In this document: positions 31,601-44,809 of the stretch, in pieces
Layout of the letters: each line of letters begins with the position of its first letter
How positions within the stretch are numbered: the first letter of the stretch is position 1
Source: Cantharellus purpuraceus
Taxonomy: Eukaryota; Basidiomycota; Agaricomycetes; Cantharellales; Hydnaceae
Length of the DNA stretch: 64,000 nt
Assembly (NCBI GenBank): GCA_025174535.1
Contig: JALBUN010000009.1
Coordinates: 1,364,001 to 1,428,000 of the forward strand
Direction: 5' to 3'
Notes under the pieces: generated by a model
What the model was told of the DNA's origin: nothing
What the model saw: only the letters and a program-made list of their open reading frames with translations
Database searches by the model: none
Program-made: the position numbers and the translations under genes

Positions 31601-33717
31601 CCTCGCGGATGTGAGCAAAGCGCGTGCGTGTGTAGGCTGGGCTGTGCATTCCTGTAATTGTACCATGAGTGGGGTTAGCCGAAATTTTGCAAGTACCGAG
31701 ATCAGACATGAGATCCGGAGATTCAACGTCCCTCGTGGCAGGCTCATTCACATTCGAACTTCTTGAACACAGCTTTCACTTCAATCATGGTCATGGTGCA
31801 TAAAGTTCATTGTGAGGGCGGAACTCGGGACCACTCCAGGCCGGCGTCTCGGATATATGCGGGGTGTTGGGCGGTAAAAGTGATCCGGGAGAGATATATT
31901 ATGCACGGGCGACGTTTCGTTCGACAGAAGCTGGTATGCAACAGTTGGTATGCAACAGTACTATAGAAATGGTGGTTCAGGCTTCTATCGTGAGGAATCT
32001 TTACTTCTCGTGGCGCGGCAACTGATCGCACAAGCAAGGGGTATTTCCTACCTCAGGCTGGTCGCTAAAAGAACCACAGTCTCTGTAAACCACCCCTAGT
32101 CCGGCGTCTACGCTGGTGCCTGTATGGCGACCTCAAGTATCCTCCCGTGGAATAGTGTTCCGCAGACGATAGCGCGGGCAGAACCAAGCAAGCCAGTCGT
32201 TTTCTCCCTTTTTAACTGAGGCGCCACGCCACTATGCCGTAAACAGTGGCAGATCCTCTCGTACGCGAAACTTAATCAGTCTCAGGAGCGGAGCATTTGC
32301 GCCGAAGGTAACGGCGCGTACTTAGCTCTAAGACACTCTATACATACCTTACCTACCCACCTGGCTCGACCCAAGATGCGACCGACTGACGTAAGTCATG
32401 TCAACGTACCATGGGAACAAGATACAGGAACACGCAGTATCAAGAGGCGTCGTCATCGTCGTTGCTAGTTTTCTCTACACCGGCAATGCGCACTGCATCC
32501 GTGGTCGAAAACTCGAAAGGAATGTGTCAAATCTGTCAAGATGCGCTTCCCCGAGGTATGCTCGGGCTCTCTCCTGGCTGCGGGGCACTGCAGCTTGATC
32601 GACGTTCACATCATCTCCAGGGCAAACGGCCAAGTGGGCGTTATTACTGTGATAATAAGTGCGAAGATCGCATTTTTTCGCATCGAAGAGGGTGTATCGA
32701 AGCGATGCAATCTTGGAGATTCAGGGCAACCTCAAAACTGAGCTCGAGGGTATGGTTTATGTGAGCAACACTGGTATATTGCCAATTCGTTCAGCCAGGA
32801 TGGATTATCGGTCGATCAATCAGGCATTATCAGAAAGCTAGCTCTAGCTGTGGTACAAGAGCTGGGCGAGAATTGAGTTTGGCGTGAAAAGACAGAACGG
32901 GCGTTACTGTCACTTTAATGAGTTGACGTATGGTGATTACGGTAGCTTGGCACGCTGATTGATGCCCGACGCTTTTCATTCCTCGGGGGCACACTTAATC
33001 ACGTGGGTGATTTAGCACTTTTGGTGCACTATACTGCATATAGTATAGACTAAAATGATGCCAAGTTTCGCTCATTGTCTCTGCTTTAGTGCAAGTATCG
33101 GATGCAGGGTCACAGGTGGTCAAAATAATACATATTAATTGGCCTTATCCCCCATGAACGGGTGTCCGCAGAATACGTGCCTGCCAGTTTAACGCTGTAG
33201 GGTGCTACTGTTCGTACTGCTGGCAAAAAACGATGACCTAGACCTTTAAGCTGACTGAGAGACTCAAGGCGCTTTTACGAAGGATTCAGAAAAGGTCTGA
33301 TCTGACGCCAAGGGAAGGGAGGAAGGAAGGAAACATCAAAACAGGCGCGGAGCAGCTTCGGGGCGGTGTGGATGCGTCATCGAGCCATGAACGCATGACG
33401 TTTTAGCGGGTGAGCGGAGCACGATCGGGACGGGCGGTCGATTTCCTTTTTTGCGGGTGTGTTTGTCGAATGAATGGTTTGTCAGGGTGTATGAGGGCAT
33501 GAGGCGAGAGAAAGAAGACTAAGGGGGGGAAGGCGAGCAGGTTGAGGTGCCTGGCTTGCCAAAGTTTCGTGCATGAGTTGGGAAGAAGGGGAAAGGAGGG
33601 AGAAAAGCCCGAGTAGATATGTTGACTAAAATTGTGCTGGTAAGACATGGTGGTTACTGGGAATTACCTCGTTGTGTGAAGACGCAGACCTTCACGTCCT
33701 CCACAATCAACCCATGA
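28639..33717. other. Gene-poor stretch of about 5 kb
   Basis: Only ORFs under 140 codons, none with a domain I recognise. The better-looking ones are 28715-29011 (-, 98 codons) and 29217-29609 (+, 130 codons). 32411-32764 (+) has a MCQICQDAL start with scattered cysteines but no full zinc-finger pattern. A duplicated 25-bp block is annotated separately at 29749-29886. Confidence 0.4.
29749..29886 (+). repeat. Duplicated 25-bp block with inverted ends
   Basis: gttggttgctccccgcacaa, flanked by ca/ga and ctgaag, occurs at about 29749-29773 and 29861-29886, 110 bp apart. Within the first, cagttg and caactg form an inverted pair. A similar layout with different sequence exists at 59625-59770. Confidence 0.65.
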
Positions 33718-35127
33718 CTATGCCCGCTTACACAAGATCATCGCCAGCGGCCACTCCACGGCCACCTCCTCCCCCTCTTCCCCCCCATTCTCCCTCGCCA
33801 CCTCCTCCTTCAACTTCCACCAAAACCTCTCCACAACATCACCTACCTTCCGCACGCCCTCGCCTGCGCCGTCCCCACCGCCCGCCGGCGGCAATGGCCG
33901 CCGCGCCAACCCCGTACGCTGCGCTGCATCCGTGGGGTTGTGCTCGTCGAAAGTGTGTAGGGAGGAGAATGTGCGGAGGTATGCTTGCAGCGCAGCCCAG
34001 GGCATGCGTTTCTGGAGGAGGAGCGGGCGCGGGTTGGGGAGGGACGGGTAGTGCGTGCCTGAAGGTTTTTGCGAGTGAGTGAGTGAGAGCGGCGAGCGGG
34101 ATAGTAGGGAATGAAGCAGGTGTGGGGCAGTGGGGCAATAGGGGCAGCAGTAACATGTGGGGTGTTGATTGGAAAAATGTATGATAATATGACGCGAAAT
34201 AACGAATAACTATAAAAAAAACCACGCTCAACGCGACACACGCACCCGTCCAAAAGATATGCTCGTGCTCTTTGAACGCCTCCCCCGGTGCACGCGGGAC
34301 ATCGAGGAGGTGGTTATCCAATATGGCGCGGCCGGGTTGTTCCCAGTAAGGCCCCACGGAGTCGGTGGGATCGGCACCTTGACAGTAGGTGTGGATGAGT
34401 GGCGTGAGAGCGGGGTGGTTTGTGATGCGGAATTGGGAGTAGCCCTGCGTAGAATAAATTGACAAAATGTTTCGGACGATGGGTGGGAATGGGGGTGTTT
34501 ACCCAGAGAGCGACAGATCCATCACGACGCAGTACACGCGCCAGCTGCGGCCACAGTCGTGCATAATCAAACCAATGAGCAGCCTGTGCTATACAATACC
34601 AAAACGCCACATGATGAGTGTCCGTTTCATCCCGCCACAATTTGATAGGAGACATTTCTAATTCTACGAACCAGAAACAACGAGGTCAACACTCTGGTCC
34701 TCGAGGAAATCGAGATCTTCCGCGGCGTGTTTGAGGAATGTCATCTGAGGAGAGGGGGAGACGGCGCCAGATGCGGTAATATTGGCGCGGGCTTTCTGAA
34801 TCATGGATTCGGAGGGGTCGATACCGATGAGATGGTCGAAGCGCGTGAGGGCGGTTGTTGCTTGGCCTGTGCGTAGCAAACAAGGGGATTGTGAGCAATA
34901 CGTTTATACTCCCCCCAAAAAATAAACTGCAAAAACAGAAAAGCCAAAGCTGAGTTAGCAAATCACCCACCCGTCCCACACCCCAAATCCAACGCCACAC
35001 CCCACCGCGCCGCACGCCCGCTCCTCTCATGATACGCGTACACAAAATCGTACAGCGCACGCGGGTATGTGGGGCGGAACGCCGCGTACGACGATACATT
35101 AAATGCGGGTTTTGCAAATGTCGCCAT
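33718..35127 (-). CDS. SAM-dependent methyltransferase (class I, Methyltransf_11-like)
   Basis: Exons 35127-34971, 34866-34672, 34588-34503, 34444-34246, 34058-33718; total 978 nt, 325 aa. Motif I is VALDLGCGTGQAT, split by the first intron after GTG, followed by HLIGIDPSESMI, whose acidic residue should hold the SAM ribose. Then come a VDLVVS strand, AQAAHWFDYARLW and VLRRDGSVALW. The C-terminal part ends LQAYLRTFSSLHTFDEHNP, FWWKLKEEV and VEWPLAMILCKRA, as in fungal relatives of trans-aconitate/Crg1-type methyltransferases. A small-molecule acceptor is likely but unknown. The last intron, 187 bp, is long for this genome but keeps frame. Residues about 245-280 carry a low-complexity Gly/Ala/Arg insertion. 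Confidence 0.85.
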
Positions 35128-36689
35128 CGTGACTCAGATACGCCTGTGGGTATTCCGATACGTATCCAAATGAAGAGTTTTGAGCTTTAGGTTTCTACGC
35201 TTTGTGATATGTGAGTCAGGGGATATATGTGGACGTTACCGTACCTACTTGCTTGACCTCGTAGTGCCCTCCTGAGTCACAGACCGGCGGGCGGCTGGCG
35301 GCCACCGGTACCTGGAATGAATCATCCGGCCCGGACAACGCTTCGGGATTCCCACGCCATCCGGAGCCACCATGGCGAGTGGAGGTGCGGAGGACGCCAT
35401 ATGGGCGGGATATTATGTCCCGGTCGCGCCAGATTCGTTGCTCGGGCTGTCCCGGTACGGATGAACGGGCAACAAGCAGATGTTGGAAACGTTTGCACTG
35501 TATTTTTGCTGGCGTGGGTCTATCGGAGTGTGTAGAGAATGTGATCGAATCACCCAATCGTATTGCAGCGTACTAATCGTACTATTAGCTCGCACAGCCT
35601 GTAGTATGGTTTACGTTCCAATTTCAAACATATTCCTCGAAACCATGACTGACTAGGGCATTTGCCTCTTTCCGTATAGCCGGTTGCTACTGATCAACTT
35701 GAACCAGGCAACACGGTGTCGATACACTTGCAATGCCACGTGATGTTCTAGGTGTGCAAATGAAAAGGCGAGTGAGCGTGATTTACCATGTTATCGTTTG
35801 TGGTAGTGAACCCCCTCATTCAAATCTCACCGGTGTTCACCTCATCTTGTCTCGCCTTGCAGAACAGCGACGCAGGGTGAGCGAGCGGCGAAATTGGCTA
35901 GATAGTACCGCCTGTTTGGAAGACCCAGGGATGCACAGAATGAATGATCTTGCAAATTTGTTGTCTTATCTGATTGTGGTGGAGCTGAGCGGTAAATGAA
36001 TTGTACACATTCCGCAGTGAGCGCGATGGCCGGTGTTGCGCGAGACAAGCGTGTCATTCGGTGAGCGGTAGGAGTGTCATCATCGAGGCGGGGTAGATGT
36101 TAGATATTAACGTCGCGGGTAGAAATTGAATGGTGTGTTGTGACTCTGGGCGGTAAAGATACGATGAGCGCGGCAAGTGCAAGATGCGAATCGTGCTGGC
36201 TGAAACAGAAAGATATACTTGTGATGTCATGATGCGAGGAGATCGGGTTTCGGTCGATAATGCCGGAGGACGAGCTGTAAACATTGATATGGATCCGCTG
36301 CTCCGGCGGATAGATGTGCAGAGTAGATTCTGATGGTGTGCGCGAGTGGTCGTCGAGGGAAATCGATCCGAGGACCGGTGAGGTAAGATCCGGAAGGCGC
36401 GCGTGGATGGAAAGAGGCGAGAAGGGGCCGGCTGTACTGATAACCCAGCGGGGAAGGCGATCTTTGATCGTGCGCGCGTGCCTGATCTACTACCGCCAGT
36501 GGCTGTGCCCCCCCCACCGTAGCTGTCTTTATTACCGGGACTTTCCGCCTTGGCGCTGATACCCCGATCATCTAGTTAACAGACTTGTGCAGTATCACCC
36601 TCTATATAAATTCACCAACTCCGCAACTGCAGAACCCCTGTTGACGCATTTCCGGTACGTTTTGTGCGTGCCACCGTCCTGCCACCACC
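35128..36689. other. Intergenic between methyltransferase and the 36.7-kb gene
   Basis: This holds the divergent upstream regions of two genes. A TATA-like tatataaattc lies at about 36602-36612, some 80 bp before the ATG at 36690. ORFs here (for example 36227-36571 on the minus strand) have no recognisable domain. Confidence 0.45.
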
Positions 36690-38503
36690 ATGCCGCACTC
36701 CGTCACCACTCCCTCAGATCTCGACCACCCATTATTCCTCACCGCCTCCGCCGCTGCAGACAAGCTCGCCGCGTATCGTGCCCAACTCTCCCCCTTCACC
36801 CCCTGCCTCACACCCAGCCCCTCCCTCCCCTCCACGCCCTCCACCGCCTCCTCCCCATGTCTCCACCCCACCCCCTTCTTCGACCCCACCATAGCTACCT
36901 ACGCCGCGTCCCCCGCCGTGCATTCCCTCGAATCCCTCATATTCCCCATCGACCCCACCGCCGCCTTCGACCCATGTGGCAGTCTCACACACTGCGACCC
37001 TCTCATCAACATTCACCCCAACCCACTCCTCGCCGCGCGCCGCGCCAGCACCGACTCCGGCATCAGTCACATCAGCCACTCCAGCCGCGCCAGCACCAAC
37101 ACTAGCCTCAGCATCCGCACCACCCCCGAGCAGCCCCCTACGCACGCGCAATGGCCCGCCGTCCAACCTTCCGCCGCGCCAACACCCGCACCCGCACCCG
37201 CACCCGCACGTGCACATACAAGACGCGGCGCGTTCCGCGTATCGTTTGCGACCCCCCAGCTCGCAGACGACATGCACGTGTGCGTCGTGCAAGACAGAGC
37301 TGACGACGCAGACGACGATGCAGAGGCAGAAGAGCATCCCCCGCCGCATAAACGTACCCGTCGCAGCACCGCGTCCGCCTCCGGCACAACGGCGCGGAAA
37401 AGAAGCAGCACGGCGGGCACCGCGCGTTCTCGCACCGGACGACATAAGCCCAACACCACACCCTCCCAGGCACATAACAAGATAGCACCTACATCCGCAC
37501 CGGTGAAATACCGCTTCGTATCCGTGCATACCGCACCACACCCCGCTTCCTCCTCCTCCTCTTCTCAGACTCCCTACATCTCCCCCAACACTCCCCAATC
37601 CGCCCCCCACCCACATTTACACAACCCGTCCTCAGACCCTACCATCACCTCCACCTCCGACCCCAAATCCACAGACACCTACGACACCCCCTTCCTCGAA
37701 GAACACCTCGAAGACTCCGAGGACGAGATGCCGTTCGAGCATGGGCCCACGGAGCTGCCGCCAAGAATGTACCCCGGTTCCGGGTCCGGAGGCGGATCAG
37801 GAGTGGGCGCCGGAGCGGGTGCCGGAGCGGGGTTGGAATTTGGCTCTGGGTTGCGATGGAGTGGGAGACAGGGCAATGGGTATACGCATAGCTATGGGTA
37901 TCATGAGAAGGTGATACCAGCGGTGCGGGCGTGCTCCGGTGCAGGTGCAGGTGCGGTGTGGGGGAGTCGGGCGTTGAGAACGCGGTCGTATCCTGCTGCT
38001 GGGAGTGGGTCGGGAAGTCATGCGGGAGGTGTTGGATATTCTGGATATGCTGGGTACGCGCATGGGAATGCGGGGGCTGGGACCGCAGGAGCTGACGGGG
38101 GCGGAAGTGTGGTGTATGTGAGAGGGAGGAGGAAGATTGTGGGGAAGATTCCGGCGAGTGAGCTTGAGTTTGTGAGTGTCTCCTTCCGTTTCTGCATTCT
38201 TCCTTCCCTTCACCTCCTCTGTTCTAAACTCTGCCCCTCACATAAACATATGCCCAAACTCATGCCCAGCGATGAATGACACCTTTACTGACTTTCTCCC
38301 ATCTGCTCCAGCTCCCCCTCCTCGAAGCGCGGTTCACAGCACTAGAGAAAGCACTAGAGAAAGCGGTGGCCATGCGTGGCGAGAGAGCGTTGAAGAATGC
38401 GATGTTGCCGGGCTCGAGTTTTGAGGGGGTTGGAAGCGCTGAAGACAGAGTTGTGAAGAAAGAAGCCGAAGAGGGGGGATGGGAGGGAAGGCGAGATATA
38501 TAA
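36690..38503 (+). CDS. Unknown family, paralogue 1 (557 aa)
   Basis: Exons 36690-38171 and 38312-38503, joined across a 140-bp intron. I do not recognise the family, but it is paralogous to the gene at 43718-44809. Both have VKYRFVSV, an acidic run then FEHGPTELPPRMYPG, a basic RRKIVGKI-type patch, and the intron right after a ..EF/DF end. The second exon is also shared (LPLLEARFTALEKALE, then LKNAMLPGSS). Most of the protein is low complexity: Pro/Ser/Ala rich to about 210, an acidic and basic patch to about 260, Gly/Ala/Ser rich at about 365-480. Only the shared motifs and the coiled-coil-like C-terminus look constrained, pointing to a disordered nuclear or adaptor-type protein. The antisense 294-codon ORF is a GC-driven shadow. 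Confidence 0.7.
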
Positions 38504-41500
38504 GGGAGAAGATAATATCGTGGAAGTCCTTTGCATTTCGTTGCTCTGCGCCCCGTATTATGGATATGGATTTGGATCCGCAATTTGGCTTGAAGTTGGC
38601 TTGGAATTGGCATAGGGATTGCATCGTGCCAATTGGTGTATTCGCCTCGTATCACATCGCTTCTCGAATGTCGGGCTGCTCTCTCTGATCTCTGCGTTCA
38701 GCCTCAGCGTTCTACCCCAGTCCCAACCTCACTACTCAATCCCACCCTCACTGCTTGTCATCACTTCCCCACTTTCAGTGCTCATCAACGCCTCCCACCG
38801 CTCATCATCACCTCCCAAACCCACCTCTCAACCTCGCCGCTCACCTCCAAACCCACCTCTCAACCTCGCCGCCCACTACCCACTGACATCAACATCCCGG
38901 GCACACCCACCTCTCCTCTTCATTCGTGCATCCCCCCCCTACTCATACACCCCCTTCCCCTCTCTCTCAAACATCCACCTCACACCTAATACCTCCCGTT
39001 GTAGCATAAAACCCCACTCACTCAATCCACCTCAGGTCGCCTATTATCGCCTCCGGCACACCCACCCCTCATAATATCACCTCATTTCATCCCCCTAACC
39101 CCCATTCTCATATCCCCATATCATATCCTCATGCGCTCATACCCTCACTCTCCTCTCGTCGATCTCTGGCGATGGATCGACGACACACGTCAAAAAGTTA
39201 ACACTGTGTCTTCTGGTCTTTGGTCTCTGGGTCGCCAAATGTTGGGTCTCGGATCGTTGTTGTATCTTAGTGCGGCAGTTGTATCGTTCGTATAGCATCG
39301 TATTATTGCATACTTTATTGGGTTTTGGACTCGCTTGGTTCTATACCTTGTTTGCGGTGTCGTCGAAAGTGTAATCTGAATTGGAAACTGATGTATGAGT
39401 GGAAAAATTGTGCAGGTTGAAGGCAAGCAATGTTTCCTCTTAGGTTGATTATACAGAGTCGAGTGAGTCTCAGTCTACGTGGGATTATTCACCGCAGGGT
39501 AGTTATTCCATGCCTTGCATTACAGTAATTCGAAAGGGATCGGAAATCATTCAGTTGTACCTCCCGTCAAATACACGTCCACCCCGTTTCCTCCCCAGAT
39601 TCATCCTCACAGAATCGAGTACTTGCGATGTCTGTCGGCCCGGCCTCGGCTCTGCTTTCAATACCAATGTATCTCGTGCTAAGGTCTAGATAGTGATTCA
39701 CACGGCCCATACGACAAAATTAAACCCAATTCCCTGAGAAGATTGCTTCTTCGGTGAATATCATCAAATCTTAAGCCAACCCCGTAGTGCAAATCAACTC
39801 TACATGCTTCCCTCCGCTACTATTTTGAAAATACCACGCCACCTGCCAGATGGTGAGCCTATCCGCCCGGGTTCCCACCCGCCGCAGCTTGTTCTGCCAA
39901 GATATGCCACATCCTCGATCTGAACAAGAAAGGTACCCTCGGCAATCTTAGCCAGACGGAATCATAAGACATGCCCCCAGATGCATGTGATGCGCCGTTA
40001 AAGTAGCCGACAGCCGCCTGGATTAAGGAACGTCACGTCTAGGTCGCCAGATGAATGGTTGATGCGCCTACCCGCACTGACACAGAAATAACTTTCGCTC
40101 TTTGGAAATCCTAGACCGAGCTGGCCGCTGATGCGCGTTGCAGCGTATCGAGTCAGTCGTCGAGTAAAACCAGGGCAAGCGAATCGTTTGCGTTAACCTG
40201 GCTTGTTTAAGAAACGTTTCAAATGCACAGTAATCGAAAGCGGTTTAAATGGCTGGATTCTGAATGCGAAGTCGGAATAGGCATCAAATGATACTACGTC
40301 ATACAGAGTCATATATCCATACGGGGAAATTAGCCGTACTAAAACACCAACCGAAAGATGACCCATGCTGCCGACTTGCCCTTGCTTGCTGCCTGTCTTC
40401 TATGGCAGCTCTTGTCAGAATCACTTTCTGTCTAACCTCCAGTACATCCATCGAATAAGCCATCGCCCGCTCCGGTATATTCCGGAAAAAAACTGATTCG
40501 GATGTGAGCGAGCGGAGCGACATCACATTTACACACCGGATCTCGGAATTCTGATGCCTTGCGGACACACCTACCCCGACATCACCAACCCACATCGTGA
40601 ACGTCACTATTAAATACCTACGTTTATAGGCAACCGGTGTGTTTCGCGACCGGCAAAATATGATGAATTGTGACGTACAGGCATACGAATCCAATCAGTC
40701 TTCCTTGCGCGTGCTTGATTATCACCACCATCACCTCTAAAGCTGTCCTACCGCTGTCAAAACGTTGAAACGTGACAGTTTGCCGCTGCTCTCACCACCC
40801 AGGGCTGTAGGCAGCTGCGCATTGTTTATCGCGCTTGTGGATGTAATCAAGAGGCTACGGTTAAAGGGGCTGGTGAAGTCTGGGGTAATGGTGCTTCGAA
40901 GAAGCCCGGATTTGCGATCTGCACGAAGACGACCGCATCAATATCTGCGCAGCCTCAAGGCGCCCTGACGATTCCATGTTGAAGGGGAGCTTCGACTATG
41001 CCGGGCTATGCATGCAATATGATCATGAGCTGAGGCATTTGTTGTCCTGGATAACCATGAAATTAAGTCATGCCCGCCCATCACAGGAATAAGGGCCGGA
41101 GAGAGATCTTCAATAGAGGATGCGCACACAGCGACCCGGGAACTCGTTTCAGGGTTGGCTTCCTGATCTTCCTAACCTAATTAACCACGGCTCCCGTTGC
41201 CGTGCTGTGACCCAAGTCCTTCCGATCTACTCCGACGACCCTCACTCTATTCTACTTGGCGCTGTCGACATATACCTTAGATTCTTGCATTTGTCTCCAG
41301 GATGGAGCTTAAGGACTTCCGACACATCCATCCCCCATCAACACGACTCTGATCGAGTGTCAGTGCTAGTGCTTGGGGCGCCAAGTCCAGTGCACAATGC
41401 GCGGTTCCAGCGTGCAAAGTGAATTTCCACGCCACGGAAGGAGGGCGATCCAGATCACTGCTCAAACAAGACCAATTTAAACGGTGACACCTCTCCCCTG

Positions 41501-43717
41501 GAGAAATACCCACACTCAGGTTCGACTTTTTCCCCGCTCCAATACTAACGCATCCTTAAACAACGAGTTCGTCGCTCGCGTGTTAGAGCGCGCGTTTCAT
41601 CTGGACTTGCTATCTGCCACTTTTCCACTGCATATGTCATCCATCTTGCCGCCCACGATGACTGGATCATTGCAGCAAGGACGAAGCTTCGATCTGTTCA
41701 TCCTGTGACGCCGGTCGGCTTCTTTGGGCACCATGGCTTCTGGCTCGTGTTTCATCGTGCGCATTCCCTTCCTAGCTCTCCGGGCTTCATAGGATGCGGA
41801 TAATGAAATGATTAATGGTGGAGAATAATAGCTGAGACATGGCGGTGACATCGAACTCTCCGCGAATTGAAAACGAACTTGGTATCCATTGTTTGAACTG
41901 CTGTTGGAGGCTAAAACGTAGGATCTCAATGATGGTAATGTACCCACAGTTCACGTCTCTTTCTATATAGCAGGTTGTTGTCACATAACAAGGATTCATC
42001 TTTTCGAATCGAGCGTAGCTTAAATTGGTCCTGTAAGGTGAAGGCTGTGCTTGGACGGCCCGGTGGCTGAAGGACGATCTGCCGTTATTGATAGTTCTCT
42101 GTGACCATCATCTTACGGAATGGCAACAAAGGACTATGGGCAGGAGTCAGGCAGGCAATAATGAAGGTATGCTCACAGCGAAACCACCCCAGAATAAATG
42201 CTGAGTACTGCGTTATTCATTCTACTAGTGGGCACCGGATTGCAAAGTTCATGGATCAAGAGCTATGGAGGTTTCGAGAAAGCGGCTGGAGGTTGTTGCG
42301 ATGATCATTTGGCACTAGCGGTGATAGTGGGTCACCGCATGAAGAACTCGAGGCAAAGATCAACAATGCACGATTTTCCCCGACGCTCTGATTTTCATGG
42401 GAGCAGCTCCATATGACGGAATGCACCATCTATCCCTTGTTTAACAAAGTTGATCTCTAGTCAGTCTAAAACTGATTCATGGACTCTGTCACCGCCAACT
42501 TCGAAGTTCGAGAACTTCTCGACTTCCGGAAGGGCCGCCAAGCGGTGATATCATTTCAACGGATTTGAATGGAAGAGCCTTACCGACTCTGAAGCCGAAT
42601 CTGTGATCATGCGGGATGTTAAATATCCATCACGGGCGGCATGAGATGACCAACAATGAAATGGTCAGCAAAGACGGCGGATTATCAATTTCGACCATGG
42701 TTTCGAGACTGACTGTGACGTGCGAGTTCGTCGATGGTGCACGTTGGGGTTCATGTGTTTCACAGAGTTGTGATCATCAATACAAGGCTGTAGGCCTGTT
42801 GGCTTGGGAGTTAGAAGAGATGCAAGTGAAACGCACAAACCGTGCTGCCCATGCACAGATCATGGGTGATTAAAGAATTGGCAGTCGCTACGCACATTGG
42901 CATGCCGGAGAACGAAGCTGTGACGGCGCGTGACAAGAGAGCTAGCTGCGTTGACCGCAAACATGATCAGGAAGGCAGTTCGGGCCAGTCGGACACTACT
43001 GCTTTCGATTGCTTCTACGGTGCCCATCAGCATTATCTCGCTGTCGACACCTACAACTTTTCCACTTGCAACATGTATCCCCGAAAAAGTAAACATGCTT
43101 ATTTCTCCAATTGGAAATGTCAAAATGTTGCACCAATATTCTGAGCCATTTGTGCTCTGTCAGCTGAGAGTTGCAATGACACGTCCGTGTTTTGTAATGT
43201 GAACGGTAGGTGTTCGATATTCTGCTAGTCATATAAAGGACACTTCCCGACACTGCAACTCTTAAGCCAGATAGAAAGGGAACTAAACTTGTAGAGCTGA
43301 GCTAAGGGATCATTTCCCAATCTGGAATAGACTATAATCTAATAATCTCCCCAATTGAATTGTGAGTCATATCCAGTGTCACCAAGATACTTTACATGTT
43401 CAACCAGGCTGGTTCCGCCCGTGATGTTTCGGATTTGCGCTGAGGTTCAAGTGCTTCACTATGAGGACAGCTCAAACACATTTACTTAAACTTCATGATC
43501 ATGGATGTAAGCATCTTTTAACTCCACACAGCACTTCTTACTTGACATCAGAATCGGATCGTAACCGCAGTGTGGGTACTGTGGTACACGCTTCTCGTCC
43601 CACGGAGTTGAGATTAATAGAGGTCCGTGTTCCCGTTGCACACAGCCCAGAACTCTTAAATACGGTACTTGCAGATAGCTGTTCAGAACATGCAAACGCG
43701 ACTCATCATCTCTCGAC
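38504..43717. other. Gene-poor stretch of about 5.2 kb
   Basis: 38700-39120 is a C-rich low-complexity tract that includes a ~31-bp tandem pair around cccacctctcaacctcgccg (about 38818-38880). The rest shows only short ORFs (all below about 135 codons) with no domain I recognise. Part may be regulatory DNA or decayed sequence. Confidence 0.4.
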
Positions 43718-44809
43718 ATGCGCCCCTTGTCTTCTAGCACATCTTCAGGTCAATTCTCCGCTTCCAACGCATACAGCACACCCAGTCCCTCCATGTATCC
43801 TCCTAATACACCCTCCCGTCGGCGTGATCTCGAATTTGAACACACCTATCGCGATGATGCTGTCCATTCATTCAACAAGCCTCGCCGCGCAAGCATGGAC
43901 AGTAGCACCAGTCGTGCCAGCTCTCATTGGGCCTCATCACCTCATTTCTCCCGGAATGCCTCTATCTCGCCCAATCTCTCCCCCATATCACCTTTATATT
44001 CTTCATCTCATTCCTCTTCTTCCAAGGCAAATCGCTCCCCTCCCGATTCCTACTATGACGTCCCCGCAACGGCCACTTCACCCGGCTCGCCACCCACGGA
44101 GCGCAATAGGCGCAGCTCCAGAGCTACACCCGAAGCTTCACGCCAAGGCTCGCGGCCACCCGCACGGCCTCCTGCTTTATCCGTTATTTCCATCCCCCCC
44201 GCCCAAGCCTCCGACCTCACCTTTGACCCCGCCCAAAAAACCACCAAAAAAAGTAAAGGGTCCAAGGGCAGAGGCAGGAGCCATTATGCTGAGTCGTCCT
44301 CGCGGCGCGGTGATTCCAACGACCGGTCTCCCTCGCCGCAGCCCGTCAAATACCGGTTTGTGTCTGTCCAAGAGGCACAGCCGAGCACAGGACGTGCGTC
44401 AGCCGCTGCTGGGCGCGGTAAGGGAAAGGAACGTGTACGGCTGGAGGAATATATTGAGGAAGAAGTGGAGGAGGGCACGTTTGAGCATGGCCCTACTGAA
44501 TTCCCGCCGAGGCCGTATCCGGGCGGGGAGTATGCAACAAGTCCTTTTCGAAAGAAAAAAGAGGTTGGGAGAATAACTGGGAGTAATGTTGATTTTGTAC
44601 GTTCTCTCGCCCTACGTTTATATTTTCCTTGCATGGAATATGTCTATTAACTGCTAATTTTGTAGTTGCCAGTCCTTGAGGAACGCTTTTCACGTCTCGA
44701 AACTGCGATAGATCATTACATGGACCTGCGTGCTGAACAGGCGGTGAATAATTCTATATTGCCAGGAACATCAGGATACGGGCCATCGTGGCGGAGTTCG
44801 AGGCGATGA
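43718..44809 (+). CDS. Unknown family, paralogue 2 (340 aa)
   Basis: Exons 43718-44596 and 44666-44809, joined across a 69-bp intron (gtacgt..ttgtag) at the same relative place as in the 36690 gene. Shared motifs: VKYRFVSVQEAQ, FEHGPTEFPPRPYPG, then KKKEVGRITGSNVDF before the intron, and after it LPVLEERFSRLETAID, LRAEQAVNNSILPGTSG. The N-terminal ~200 residues are Ser/Pro/Arg rich. The shorter length and lack of the Gly-rich insertion make this the plainer member of the pair. The function is unknown. An overlapping 371-codon ORF in another frame (43461-44576) was not chosen, because only the present frame shares motifs and a splice position with the paralogue. Confidence 0.72.

Noticed and set aside
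32411..32764. Zinc-finger protein (MCQICQDAL..)
   Set aside because: Cysteine spacing does not complete a MYND or RING pattern and no supported exon structure was found.
36732..37616. 294-codon antisense ORF in the 36690 gene
   Set aside because: GC-rich, low-complexity Gly/Val/Cys product with no motif; the sense frame is supported by the paralogue and shared intron position.
43461..44576. 371-codon ORF overlapping the 43718 gene in another frame
   Set aside because: Pro/His/Leu-rich, no shared motif with the paralogue at 36690 and no splice link to the conserved last exon.
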